Shown piece after piece: positions 36,130-46,878 of a DNA stretch of 64,000 bases. The stretch lies in contig KL197715.1 of NCBI GenBank assembly GCA_000697665.1, positions 62,001 to 126,000 of the forward strand, written 5' to 3'. The stretch comes from Jaapia argillacea MUCL 33604 (taxonomy: Eukaryota; Basidiomycota; Agaricomycetes; Jaapiales; Jaapiaceae). Position numbers and translations under genes: made by a program. How positions within the stretch are numbered: the stretch's first letter is position 1; the number at the start of each line of letters is the position of its first letter. Below the pieces are notes generated by a model. That model saw only the letters and a program-made list of their open reading frames with translations. It made no database searches and was not told the origin of the DNA.

Positions 36130-38874
36130 TTGAGCCTCATCTGGTGTCATGGTTGCAGTATGTCACTCGGGTCAATTTCCGCGGCCAAGTGAGATTGCAT
36201 CGCTTGTTCTGTTGAGAACCTTCCCTCGAAGGTCGTCGTCGTGCTCCAGCCTCGGTTTGTCACTTCAAATGCTTCTGTTGTACATTACCATGATAGTAGA
36301 ATCGGCTTGTCGATTAGGGTTCAGTTCACCACCTACACGACCGGGACCGATCGTTGATCGAACTTGCTTGGTTTCCTTCTTATATACCTCCTTGAGCTAC
36401 AAGCATACATTTCTTCTTCACCGAAGGTTTTGTCTCTGAATGGCAAGTCTGTGGCGTTTGCAAATCGAATGCTTCTCAGTTGGTTATTCCCCGATGGTGA
36501 TCCCACATTGCGTAGGTAGACGTTCTTCTCTGGAGAGGCGTGGACGACAACGATGCAGATCGGTTGTGATTGGATCATGCGTAGTCTGAGTTTTCGGCCT
36601 CGTTGTGGATCGTCACTAAACATGAGGGATTTTGACTTGAATCAGAGAGATCTTGAGTCGGAGAGATCTTTGGGAGAAGGATGAACCTTCGAAAGAACCA
36701 GATCGCAGCAGATGTTGATGAGGAATGGATGACCGGGAGGACTTGAAGCTTGAAACATGAAGCGCAGCTCGAACCCGGTAAAGCACGGCACTCTGACCGG
36801 GTGAAAGAAAGTTAAATTCGAATACGAGTGTCCACGGAGGATCCAAGTACAGGAGTATGCCTGAGGATGCTCATCGTACATGCATAACACGGACTCGCGT
36901 GGAAGATGTCACCGCAAACTCCAAGAATCACGGAGAGAAGCAGAAGCACATGGACGATGGCACGCAGTGGGCGGCGCGGGAAGTCAACGACGTCGGTTCC
37001 GAGCGATATAAGTAAAACTCTAGGAATAGATGACCGCTGAGCGGTCATCCGAGGATATACCGTGGCAATCTTGTGTTGGACAAGTGTCTGGTTTTTTGCC
37101 TTGGGATTGATGCAGGAATAAGCAGAGAGTGTCACAGTGGGAGTATGCGGGATGAGATCATCGCTCCGGGAAAAGACCGGTGCGCGGATGTCGGATTGTG
37201 GGTATGCAGAAATGCGGGTCAGATGTAGGCGTTAGTGAGAGTGTCAAGGTGTGGCGTACAAACGTGCATAGGACGTTCAGGCTTGGGACTACGGCAAGTG
37301 AAAAGGCGGCAGAAGGGCGGTAAGAATCAAGGATATCGATCCCACTGCGTATGCAGGAGCTTGCATACTGGTCGATCGTTAGACGGAAGTCTTGCGGCGC
37401 CAACAAGGTAAGCTTCACTTCTATTCGTCGTTGGAGTGGGGGGCAAGGCCGATGGGCATAGGCGAGGCAAGACGCTGTGGCGTAGGGGCTGAAACAGTCG
37501 AATGGTTCCCCAGGAAAACACATGCTGATTGTAGGACGACCGAATTGCAGAAATTGGGAGGCAATCAGACCGAAGCATACTTACCTAGACGGCGATCCCA
37601 CAGCAAGAACCTCCACATAGATGTAGTGTTGCGGGCCGGTAGTCACGGTGCCACGGACAAGATGGCTATATGATGTCCCCATGGGTGAGATGATGTGATG
37701 GTTTACCAAGACTGGAGAAATGACCCTTCACGGGAAGGACCGTCGTGTCGATGTTCGCGATGTTGATTTCGTGTGCTCGAAAGCGTTTAGCTGGGGAAAG
37801 AACCTCATGATGAATAAAGGCTTACCTGAGGCATATGGGACGAAGAACAACCATAGTTCAAAGTTCCGATTGCGCTGAAGAGAATATCGAACTGAATGGA
37901 CGAGAGTCACCGGTGCTTGAACCTTTTGGACATGTGAAACTCATGGCCCTGGATCCCGATAGGAATGGGCTTTGTGGAAACATATATAGTCAGGTCTCGA
38001 GGGTCTTCTTGGTCGTTTAGATGGTGCCCAAGTTATACCCAAGTCCAGGCGAACGGGAGGGTCACCCGTCGTGGTCACAGTCACATGTCAGCCCGTCGCG
38101 CTCAGGCTCGCCAATGCACATTATCGACGAGGTCGGACCACTGCAGCAAGTACATCTTATGTCACCTATCAGACAACTCGAAGTCATTTCATGTGTGGGT
38201 CGGGGACAGTCGTGTACTATTCTACGCCCACGCAAGGTCATCCATCCACAATTTTAATGGGACCCATACACCCCATGTGTGATCGTGATTGGGGTCCATA
38301 CCCCAAGCATTATCCTGTCCAAACCTCCGGTGGTACAGAGGGAGTCTCTGAGCCGAAAACCCAAACTTCCAGTCGCAGCATCGACGGCCACGAGCTGGGT
38401 CCGTATCTTACAACTTTGTGATGCTCTTGATCAGTAATTGTAGTTGCTTTCACAACAACTCAGAGACTCTGCGTTTTCTGACATCTTTTCTGTCCACCCT
38501 CATTAATATTGGAAGTATCTCAGGTAACACGACCGTTTGAAGTGAGGTTACCGTCTTGAGTGCCGGGTGCTCTTTCGATGTCCTGTGGCTATGGTCCTGA
38601 CTATCCATGTCTCCCTTGTTGCTGAAGGGCTCTCCAACCTTCCCGATGAATTTCTACGATCCTTGTGGCTTTGTTGGAGTCAAATTGTTGAAGGTTCCAA
38701 AGTATTGTTACTGTTGAAAGTGATTTCTACCTCCACAACGACGGCGGCAACTTCCGACAGAAAGTGATCGCACAGTGCGCCGGTGCAAGGGCATTTCGTT
38801 CCCTTTTCCTCTTCTGAATCTTCAAGGTTTGCACTTCTTGATAATCCATAACATCACAAGTATAGTATTGCGAT
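36130..38874. other. 2.7 kb gene-poor region
   Basis: Longest stretch without a supported gene. Several 90-120 codon frames occur on both strands (for instance 37158-37523 minus, 36812-37135 minus with a hydrophobic segment, 38071-38421 plus). None has family features or clean splice continuations. The plus frame near 38071-38420 is Ser/Thr-rich and could be decayed coding sequence. It holds a near-perfect inverted repeat listed separately. Confidence 0.4.
37029..37049. repeat. Perfect 10-bp inverted repeat around one central base
   Basis: The left arm GATGACCGCT and the right arm AGCGGTCATC are exact reverse complements separated by a single G. Such dyads can be homodimeric transcription-factor sites. 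It lies in the gene-poor gap, not next to a confirmed start codon. Confidence 0.6.
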
Positions 38875-40886
38875 ATGTCTGGAGGCCTACACTCTCTGGC
38901 CACAATAATCAAACGGTGATTACCCTTTGCCCTGGTTACCTCTCTGATGCTCACAGATATCCGTAGCCTTGAGGCAGCGACCTCGCGTTTGGAGGACTTG
39001 GCAGATGCTCAAGGTGCCCCTAGACCTAGGACAGATGATATCCAGGACGAACACAACTCGTACAGCAGGAGCAGTACACCCGCTCCTCCGGCCATTCCTG
39101 TCCCTACACCTCCGCCTCCACCTCCGCCTGCTCCAGTTGTGGAAGAGACCCCTCGGACCGTCGTCGCCTACGATGAGATGATCATCGAGGGCAAACTCCA
39201 GCCCTTCTTGGAGTTGACCCGCTCGTTTGCAGGCGCATCCGTCATTGAGCAGGTACGTAATATCTAAGTACATTACTATGGCACGCGGTCCTCATCCTCT
39301 GGAAAAGGTAGCTCTGGTGGAAAAGATGTTCTCGGATCTTCGAAGCGTCCTCCTCGCTGCGAATTCCTGCAGGAAGCCTGATCAGAGTGCATTCACTTCA
39401 TTCCTTGCACCTCTACTTGCCGATATCGAGGCTATTACTCGATTGAAGGAAACGTACCGAAAGGATCGGGATTGGTTCACACATCTTTCCGCTGTTGCGG
39501 AGGGCGCGCCATGTGTCGGATGGATAGCTATCGTTTGTGATATCTGTTTCGTCGGAATTGCGGCTCTCTGACTGGTACACAGGAATCAAAACCGGCTCCT
39601 TACGTGAAGGATATCATGGATTCTACCCAGTTCTATGGCGACAGAGTTATCAAAGGATACAAGGAGAAGTGAGTTGTACAGTTCTCGTTCCCGTACACGG
39701 TCATCAATTCATCATTGTGCAGGGATCCAAAACATGTGGAGTGGGTTCGAGCTTACATCGCGATTCTGAAAGAGATGCAAGAATATATCAAACAGTACCA
39801 CACCACTGGTCTCGTCTGGAATGCAAAGGTGCGTGATTATCGACCCCTCTTTCATCTCACCGTTCATGTTGTTTGTTCAGGGAATTGCGTTGGATCAATA
39901 TGAAGCCAACTCCACCGCCTCATCTGCCGCAGCTCCTCCACCTCCGCCGCCACCACCACCACCCGCTCCCGCTCCTCCCCCTCCCCCAGTGGCTTCAAGC
40001 ACATCAGGAGGAGGGGGTCCCGGGCTTGGTGCAGTCTTTGCGGATCTTAACCGTGGAGAGGATGTCACGAAGGGTTTGAAGAAGGTCGAAAAGAGCCAGA
40101 TGACCCACAAGAACCCTGCGTTAAGAGCAAGTGGTGTCGTACCTGCATCCACTAGTTCAGCTGCTGCTGCAAGTAAGTGTGAGCATTTTGCTGTGTTTGT
40201 ATAGAGTTGGGTGTTCTGAATGCTTTCATATGTTAGCGCCCAAGAAACCTCTGAAGCCGTCAAAGCCTCATGCCCTGCAAGGCAAGAAGCCTGCTAAGTT
40301 TGAGCTGTTGGGTAGCAAGTGGATGGTCGTTAGTATCCCGTCCATTTCCCACCTCTCCATCATCTGACCCAGAACCCTCATGAATAGGAGTACCAAGAGA
40401 ATGAGAGTATGTTGATCATCGACAATACTGAAATCAGCCACACCATCAATCTCTACGGTTGCAAGAACACTACTATCCAGGTTAAAGGCAAAGTGAACGG
40501 TATCACGATGGGTAAGACCTCTCCACTGCTTGACTGGCGTAGCTGATCTGAGCTGCCCTCTGTCAGTTAACTGCACGAAGACCTCTATCCTCGTTCAATC
40601 AGTTATATCTGCCATTTCGATCACGGCCTCTCCCTCCTTCGCCATCCAAATCACTGGTTCGGCCCCCACTATCCAACTGGACAACACCGACTCTGGCCAA
40701 ATCTACCTTTCAAAGGAGTGTTTGGGTGTCGAGATCACAACGGCGAAGTGTAGCTCGATCAACGTCAGCTTGCCAGTTGAAGGCGAGGAGGAGGGTGTGT
40801 TTGGGGAACATCCTATACCTGAGATGCTCAAGACCACTGTGAAGGATGGGAAGTTGGTCACGGCGATCGTGGAACATGTTGGATGA
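38875..40886 (+). CDS. SRV2: Adenylyl cyclase-associated protein CAP / SRV2
   Basis: Recycles cofilin-actin complexes and links adenylyl cyclase/Ras signalling to actin. A 41-nt first exon (38875-38915, [13 protein letters not shown]) joins at 38967 to [17 protein letters not shown], the cyclase-binding heptad region. Then a first proline stretch; the helical folded domain ([71 protein letters not shown]); a second polyproline near 39940-39990; a WH2-type segment ([34 protein letters not shown]); and the C-terminal beta-helix CARP domain ([59 protein letters not shown]). It ends [14 protein letters not shown]. About seven introns. Complete and canonical. Confidence 0.95.
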
Positions 40887-41655
40887 TTAGGGGTGGCGTT
40901 GGATTTCGGTACATTTGTTAGAGGTATCCAAGGTTGGAATGGACGTTTGTTTCAAGTTCGTTCCGTGGGGAGTTCAACAGTTCACCAAGTTTCCCAGCGG
41001 TGCGCTTGAGAACCGGAATCAGCATCGGGCGCACTTGTGCGGAACTTTGGCTCTCTGCCCTGTGTCCTGCTGACTCTCGAGTGTGAATGGAAGCTCTGGG
41101 CCACCCTCGTCCCACGCAACGGTCAACACTGGGACATCTAGCTGATTCAATCTCATACGAAGTGTCAATTTACTTGCACAACCGGTAACATCCCGTCAAT
41201 CTAATTATAGCCGGGCTTAGGCGACGGGTAGTCACGGTCGCGTTGGCGCGTCGAGCATCCCGCAGCAACTTGGAGGACTAAGTTCGACGCTGCGCGATGT
41301 GTCTACATCCTCGTCATCAAAGTTCAACATTCAACACGGAGGCGATCATGGCGAAAGTTGACCAAATCCTCGAGGAAGCAATGACCGAAGTTGGCTCACA
41401 GACGTCAAGGCTTCTGGCAGCACCACATCGCAACAAGGAACAGATTACATAACAACTAGTGTCTGCCCCCGGTCTATTGGAATGGGTCTCATTTAAATTT
41501 CCACAAGCACCCTTTCTTTCGTACCCTTTCCCCCGTCGTTGTTCTCTGCACGGACTCTGGTTTCACTGTCGCTCTTTCGTTTTACGCTGTCTTTACTGTT
41601 GCCCACGTATCCAAATTTTTGTTGCAGTTCCCTCGTCATCGCTTAGGTCACCAGT
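40887..41655. other. Intergenic region upstream of first DPBB gene
   Basis: No supported gene. A 34-codon frame at 41348-41452 starts MAKVDQILEEAMTEVG and could be an upstream ORF. TTTAAATTT at about 41490 is a weak TATA-like element for the gene at 41656. Confidence 0.4.
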
Positions 41656-42585
41656 ATGCGCAACTTCACCACCGTCTCTGTTCTCTTGACTTTGGCTGCA
41701 TCGTTGTTTTGTCTCGTCTCCGCTCAGCCTCACGGAAATACTCAGAGGAGACATCATGTGAAAAAGGAGGGTGGAAGTTTTGAGGTTTCGAGGCGAAATG
41801 AGACGCTTGTGGAAAAAAGGCAGGGTGGTGATAGGTTCACCTACTATGCAACTGGGATGGGAGCTTGTGGCCAAGTGAACGCTCCCTCTGATTTTGTACG
41901 CATTCTTCGAAGTTTTCAGGAGTGGAAGCTAATACCCTTATCACGCAGATTGTCGCCATGAACTCCGGCGTTTGTCACCCACCCTCGAATTTTAGTGCAA
42001 TATTGACGACCGTCTTTTTATAGCAATATGCTGGTGGAGCTCATTGCTTTGAAATGATCACCATCACCTGTAATGGAAAAACCACTCAAGCACAAGTCAT
42101 GGACGAGGTTCGTAGTCCCTCCTGTTGAGCTGTTTGTATCCTCTGAACTCGTCGTCTTCCAGTGCCCTGGCTGCCCATGGGGCGGCCTTGATATGTCCCT
42201 CGGCCTCTTCAGCTTCTTTTCTGACCCGGGTGCCGGTGTAATCTATGGTGACTGGAACTATGGGGGTGCGCCATCGCCTACTCCCAAGCCCACTCCCACT
42301 AGTACATGGACCCCTCCTCCTCCACCTCCCACAACGTCCCACACGCCCACCACAACCTGGACTCCTCCTCCCACTTCTACTTCCGCACCCGCCTCCAGCT
42401 CGGCCTCCAGTTCAGCCAGCTCCTCTGCATCCAGCTCGGCCTCTTCATCTGCATCTTCCGCCGCTCCCTCCTCTACCCCGGCTCCAGAAGTTTCGGAATC
42501 CAACCCGCAGAACATTGGTCAGTTCAACTTGGCTATCTCCAACCTCGGTGGGATCATCCTCTCCGGCGTTGGCCAGAACCAGTGA
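41656..42585 (+). CDS. Secreted double-psi beta-barrel (RlpA/barwin-like) protein, copy A
   Basis: The N-terminal signal peptide is clear (MRNFTTVSVLLTLAASLFCL, then VSAQP). A dibasic processing site (VEKRQGG) precedes the barrel: DRFTYYATGMGACGQVNAPS, then IVAMNSGQYAGGAHCFEMIT, then QVMDECPGCPWGGLDMSLGL. The Cys pairs and the Asp of MDECPGC are typical of fungal expansin/RlpA-like barrels. No catalytic role is established for this type; related proteins are tied to cell-wall or host contact. The C-terminal half is a Pro/Ser/Thr linker with two TTTWTPPP-type units and a run of Ser-Ala, ending in a Gly/Ile-rich segment (NLGGIILSGVGQNQ). Three introns near 41896, 41970 and 42110. Tandem with the copy at 43316. 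Confidence 0.85.
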
Positions 42586-43315
42586 GGAGTCAGGCTGGGA
42601 AGTGTTGTATGCGAACGGGTAGTTGGTTTTTCGGAACAGTGTCATCCTCATTGCACATACTATATACACATCTCGCGACACCAAAATCGTGATATTTTCT
42701 TGGGTTTGGATTGCAACCAATATACCTGCGCATATCCCCTTGCTTTGCATGTCATTAGACTTGATACCTTCGCCAATGTCCATCCTTTCACTTCGCCACA
42801 GCTTGTCGGAAGTTTCAGTCGTATCTGTTGCCAACTGTCACAAGCACGTGCGGTTGAACAAGTTCACGGCGGCCCATAGACGCCGTCTCTGTTCATCCAT
42901 GGCTCGAGATGATCCCTTGAAATTCGTCGTTGAGAATCAGTTGAACTGTATATAAGAACAGGGTGTTAGACACCTTGGCTGTTCGAATCGTTCATCCGCT
43001 TCATAGCAAACAAAATACGAAGAAAATGAGGCAGAAAATACAAGGGGACTGGGCAGCGACGGTGCCGACGCGCCGGTGTGTCAACGGGCCTTGGCGTTGT
43101 TAGGGACGTAACTCCGCCCGCCTTGAAAACGTTCACTCCTAATTTTCTCATCACTACCACCACCAGCGACACGTCGTTATTCCCCCTTCTTGGTTCCTTA
43201 CCTCGCCCGGCTTTTAAAGCCCCTAGTCACTGGCTCAACCCACACACTCTTTTTCTGCAATTTTTGTTGACGACTAGCAACCGTTACACCCCAATTTTTT
43301 GAAAAAAATACGAAA
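42586..43315. other. Intergenic region between the two DPBB copies
   Basis: No gene seen. GTATATAAG at about 42949 and TTTTAAAG at about 43213 are possible TATA-like elements for copy B; the second is about 100 bases upstream of its ATG. Confidence 0.4.
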
Positions 43316-44279
43316 ATGCGATCCTTTGGTATTTTCGGTTCCGTTGTCGCCCTCGCCTTGTCGTTGGGGGTGTCTGCAGACTCTCATATCGGCCGTCGTC
43401 ACGATGGCATTGCTCGTCGCGTCCGCGGTGACCTCGTCGAGAAACGTAGCTACGACAATGCTCGCTTTACCTTTTACGACGTCGGATTGTGAGTGTCACG
43501 ATTACTCCATGTTTCACTTCGTTCTCACTTCGGATGCTTGAATTAGGGGTTCATGTGGTCAATACAACGTCCCCAGTGACTTCGTGAGTATTGATCAGAT
43601 TTATTGGTAGAGCTGATCATTGATCGTTTCTTCCTGCCAGATCGTCGCCCTTGATACCTCTTTGTACGGCGGTGGATATCCCGGTCCTAACTGCTTCAAG
43701 AGCATCACTATCTCATGGGGCGGGAAAACTGCTCAAGCTACTATTATGGACGAGGTTTGTTCCTTCACTCCGTCTCTGTTATTTCACAGGTTACTGACTG
43801 CTGTCGATCAGTGCCCCGGATGTCCTTATGGTGGATTGGACTTCTCCCGTGGTCTCTTTGATTACTTCGCCCCCGAGTCCGTTGGTGTCTTGTATGGAAC
43901 CTGGTGGTACAACGATGGCTCCGGCGGAGGAGGAAATACTCAACCCACTACTACGTCGTGGAAGCCGGAGCCTACTACGACTTGGACCCCTCCTCCCCCT
44001 CCCCCGACCACTAAAGAGACTCCCACAACTACCTGGACCCCTCCTCCCACCACCACCTGGACGCCCCCGCCCCCTTCCACCTCCTCGGCTCCTCCCTCTT
44101 CTTCCCCTCCCGCTTCCAGCGCCACTCCGTCCAGCTCCTCTGAAAAGAAGAGCTCCACCGCGACATCCAGCAGTGCTGCCGCCACTCCCTCGGCTTCTTC
44201 TGGTCCTCAGAACATCGACGGCATGAACCTAGCTGTTGGTGGTCTGGGTGGTATTATCCTTGCTGGCGCCTCATCTTAA
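43316..44279 (+). CDS. Secreted double-psi beta-barrel protein, copy B
   Basis: Paralogue of the gene at 41656. The signal peptide is MRSFGIFGSVVALALSLGVS; a dibasic site (LVEKRSYDN) precedes the barrel. Core: ARFTFYDVGLGSCGQYNVPS, IVALDTSLYGGGYPG, CFKSITISWGGKTAQATIMD, ECPGCPYGGLDFSRGLFD. The linker has three TTTWTPPP units and a long Ser/Pro/Thr run; the C-terminus (NIDGMNLAVGGLGGIILAG) closely matches copy A, so this Gly/Ile tail is conserved between copies. Introns: one inside GL/GSCG (near 43490-43547) absent from copy A, one after PSDF, one after MDE. Copy A instead has an extra intron after AMNSG. The gene start follows an A-rich leader. Confidence 0.85.
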
Positions 44280-45014
44280 TTGCGGTCTGCTAGAGAGGAA
44301 ATGCGTCGGTCCGTTTTAAATAATGCGCTTATGAAGACATTTATTCGGCTTCTCTAATCTCGCTAAATTTACGCCTGACCTGGCCCGCAGTCGCAGTATA
44401 CCCCTCATTTACAACCTACTTCCTAGGATCCGCACCATTGTATCTTTTTTCATACACACTTGCCTTGTTTCTCATATAGTAGACGCCGGTGAGGACTCGG
44501 TCCCAGTTCATGAATGGATCAGTCACTTTTTACCTTCCTTTTGTGCGGTCCGCTGAGCAGACTGTTCATACATTGAATGTCAATTTACCAACTTGATGCC
44601 ATTGAAGTATGATGAGCAAGTTTCATTTATTCTGTAACAGTGAAGATGACTACATGATAAGCGATAAAGAACGACGACTAAGAACCCAGAACGGTTGATG
44701 AATTTGCCCCTAGTAGTACAAAAGCAGGCAGACGACTAGTACCGTACATACAAGACAGCATACAAAAGGATACCAAGTGACAGCAAGGAGACAAGCTGTC
44801 CCTTGGTCAATGACTGAAAGATAAGATCATGTAGATTTAACATTAAGAATGAAGCAGGCCGCCTGAGTGCAACAAGGATGGTTGATTCAGCAACATCAAA
44901 GGAGAGATTGAAAGGATCGCATAAGGGGCATCACCACCCAAAGCAAGACAGCAAGGAACGTCCACGAGGTAGCGAGCGAGTTCCAACGGAGGCTGATGGT
45001 CGGTTGTCGACGCA
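44280..45014. other. Convergent intergenic region
   Basis: Lies between the stops of DPBB copy B and the minus-strand gene at 45015. No coding signal seen. Confidence 0.5.
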
Positions 45015-46186
45015 TCAACGGTAGACCTGTACTAACAAAACGTTCAAACCACTCTCCTTCACCCATCGCAAAGGCGCCCGGGACTTCTTGTCCCGAAGGT
45101 CACGTAGGAGAGAACTCCTGTTCGGGTGCAAAACACGTTGCACGGCGTCCTGGCCCTGCTCCCGGACAGCAAGGTATTCCTTGATGTTGAGGAATGCCCG
45201 GGACTTTAGGAGCGCCTTCGCCTGCGTGACCGTTCGAGGGAGGTCTGGGAGGGCGTAAAACGAGGGTGAAGGAGAGCGAGAGGGGTAATCGTAGGATGGA
45301 GAAGGAGGGGTGTCTCGCCCGCACAAGCCGAGTTCAATGATGAGCGCCTGCAGCAGGGTAAGCTGGTCCTTCGATCTGGGATCGGACAAGAATCTGAAGA
45401 GGACAACACGATCAGACACAGCACCCTTTCGCAAGGAAGGAAAACATACACAGTAATGTATCTCACGGCCTCTTCGTATGCAGATACAGTCAACCCATCA
45501 TCTCCCCTCTCAGACACATCATCAACAATTTCGCGATCACCCAGTCCACCACGGGTAGTCACTGTTCTCTGCGATCCTGGGAGGACCGCTTGCTGGGGCT
45601 TAGGAGTGGTTTCCTTCTTGCCCTTCTTCTTAAACTTCTTCTTCGGTGTGGATGGAGGTGAAGCTGACCCATCGGACTCCGCCTTTGCAGCCTTTGCTCT
45701 GGCCCTTCGCCTCCTCCTCCTAGCACGCTTTTGCGAGCTGCTATCCGATTGAGGCGAGGGTGGCGCTGCTGGTCTGTCATCTACCTTCGAGCGCCCAGAG
45801 TTACCCGCTTGAGCGTTTGGGATGGTGATGTGGGGAGGTCGTTCACGTAAAACAAGACCTGATTTATCGGAGGTGGTGGTGCCAATTGAGAGCACAGAAA
45901 GAGAGATGGACAAGTCGTTACTGGATGAGCGGCTATGGCTTCCAGTGGTGCCTGGATTGAAAATAATCCAATCACCATCGATGGACTCGCTGCGGGATAG
46001 CGAGAAGGTACGAGGTGCGGACGGTTGGGAGAGGATGGAAGCTGAGAGGTCAGCTCTGGTCCACACAATTTCATCGTCGGAGGAAGCTCCGTCGTCGTAA
46101 AACGAGTCTCTGGGCGACACGATGTCAAAAGAGGACGACGATGTTTCAGACGAGTTGGTATTCGTCCGTGTAATTTGAGTAGTCAT
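45015..46186 (-). CDS. Uncharacterised basidiomycete protein with basic nuclear-like region
   Basis: The ATG at 46186 opens MTTQITRTNTNSSETSSSSF. The N-terminal half is Ser-rich and acidic, with SIDGDWIIFNPG. A strong basic cluster follows (QKRARRRRRRARAKAAK, then KKKFKKKGKKE), a likely nuclear or RNA-binding signal. The C-terminal part, after an intron near 45395-45450, is ordered and helical: AYEEAVRYIT joined to FLSDPRSKDQLTLLQALIIE, LPRTVTQAKALLKSRAFLNI, KEYLAVREQGQDAVQRVL and SLLRDLRDKKSRAPLRWVKE. The C-terminal segment looks conserved rather than random, but I know no named family. Function unknown. A 127-codon frame ends 7 bases upstream of its ATG. Confidence 0.7.
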
Positions 46187-46878
46187 CTTATCGTCAAGTA
46201 CGGGCCAAGTCGCCGGAGGGTGATATGAATGAATGTGGGAACGAGGCTAATCGCCATGGAGGGTCGTCAAGCTCTAAATAACGAAAAATGAGGGGTCGAA
46301 TCGACTCACGAAGTTGAGGCAAAGGTATATCGATCAGGAGGGAGGCAGAGGGCTCGCTCGGGTTGGAGAAGAGGTAGAACTTATCGGAAGGGTAGGGTTG
46401 TCGCAGCAGGATGAAAAGTGAAAGTAAAGGCGAAGCCTGAGCTTTGAGCCGGGGACCACTTGGCAGGAGTTGCACTTGGATCGAAGCAGACTGTAGCCAA
46501 CCGTAAATCGGTCGCTGGACCGTCCGTGACGACCTACAATGCGTCGAGATATGAAGGGAATGAGAGAGAACGGTCAAGCCTCATGTCCTCCCGCAGGCGG
46601 GAGTGGTGGTCAATAATAACAAGCAATCGCAATCAGCCGTGCTGTCGGTCTTTGCTTAGATACCGGTATCAATAGACAATCCAATTTTCATTTGCCGTCG
46701 ACATCAAGAAGTTTCCGGGCTCGAAGGCACTCGGTCAAGTTGATCAACAATTGATTCAACAATTGATTCAACACTGCAGGCAGACGATATTACTTATGTG
46801 CGACACAAAGGAGTTGGGGTTGCCGCAGTGAAAGAAAATACAAGGGGCTAGAGTATTAGAAACAGTGCATGTTGAAAC
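46187..46878. other. Intergenic region upstream of the basic protein gene
   Basis: Contains the possible upstream ORF at 46194-46577 (minus) and a short tandem repeat, CAACAATTGATT, at about 46745-46772. No independent gene is called. Confidence 0.4.

Noticed and set aside
46741-46776. Short tandem repeat CAACAATTGATT
   Set aside because: Only two full copies in AT-rich intergenic DNA; too small to suggest a mobile element or attachment site.
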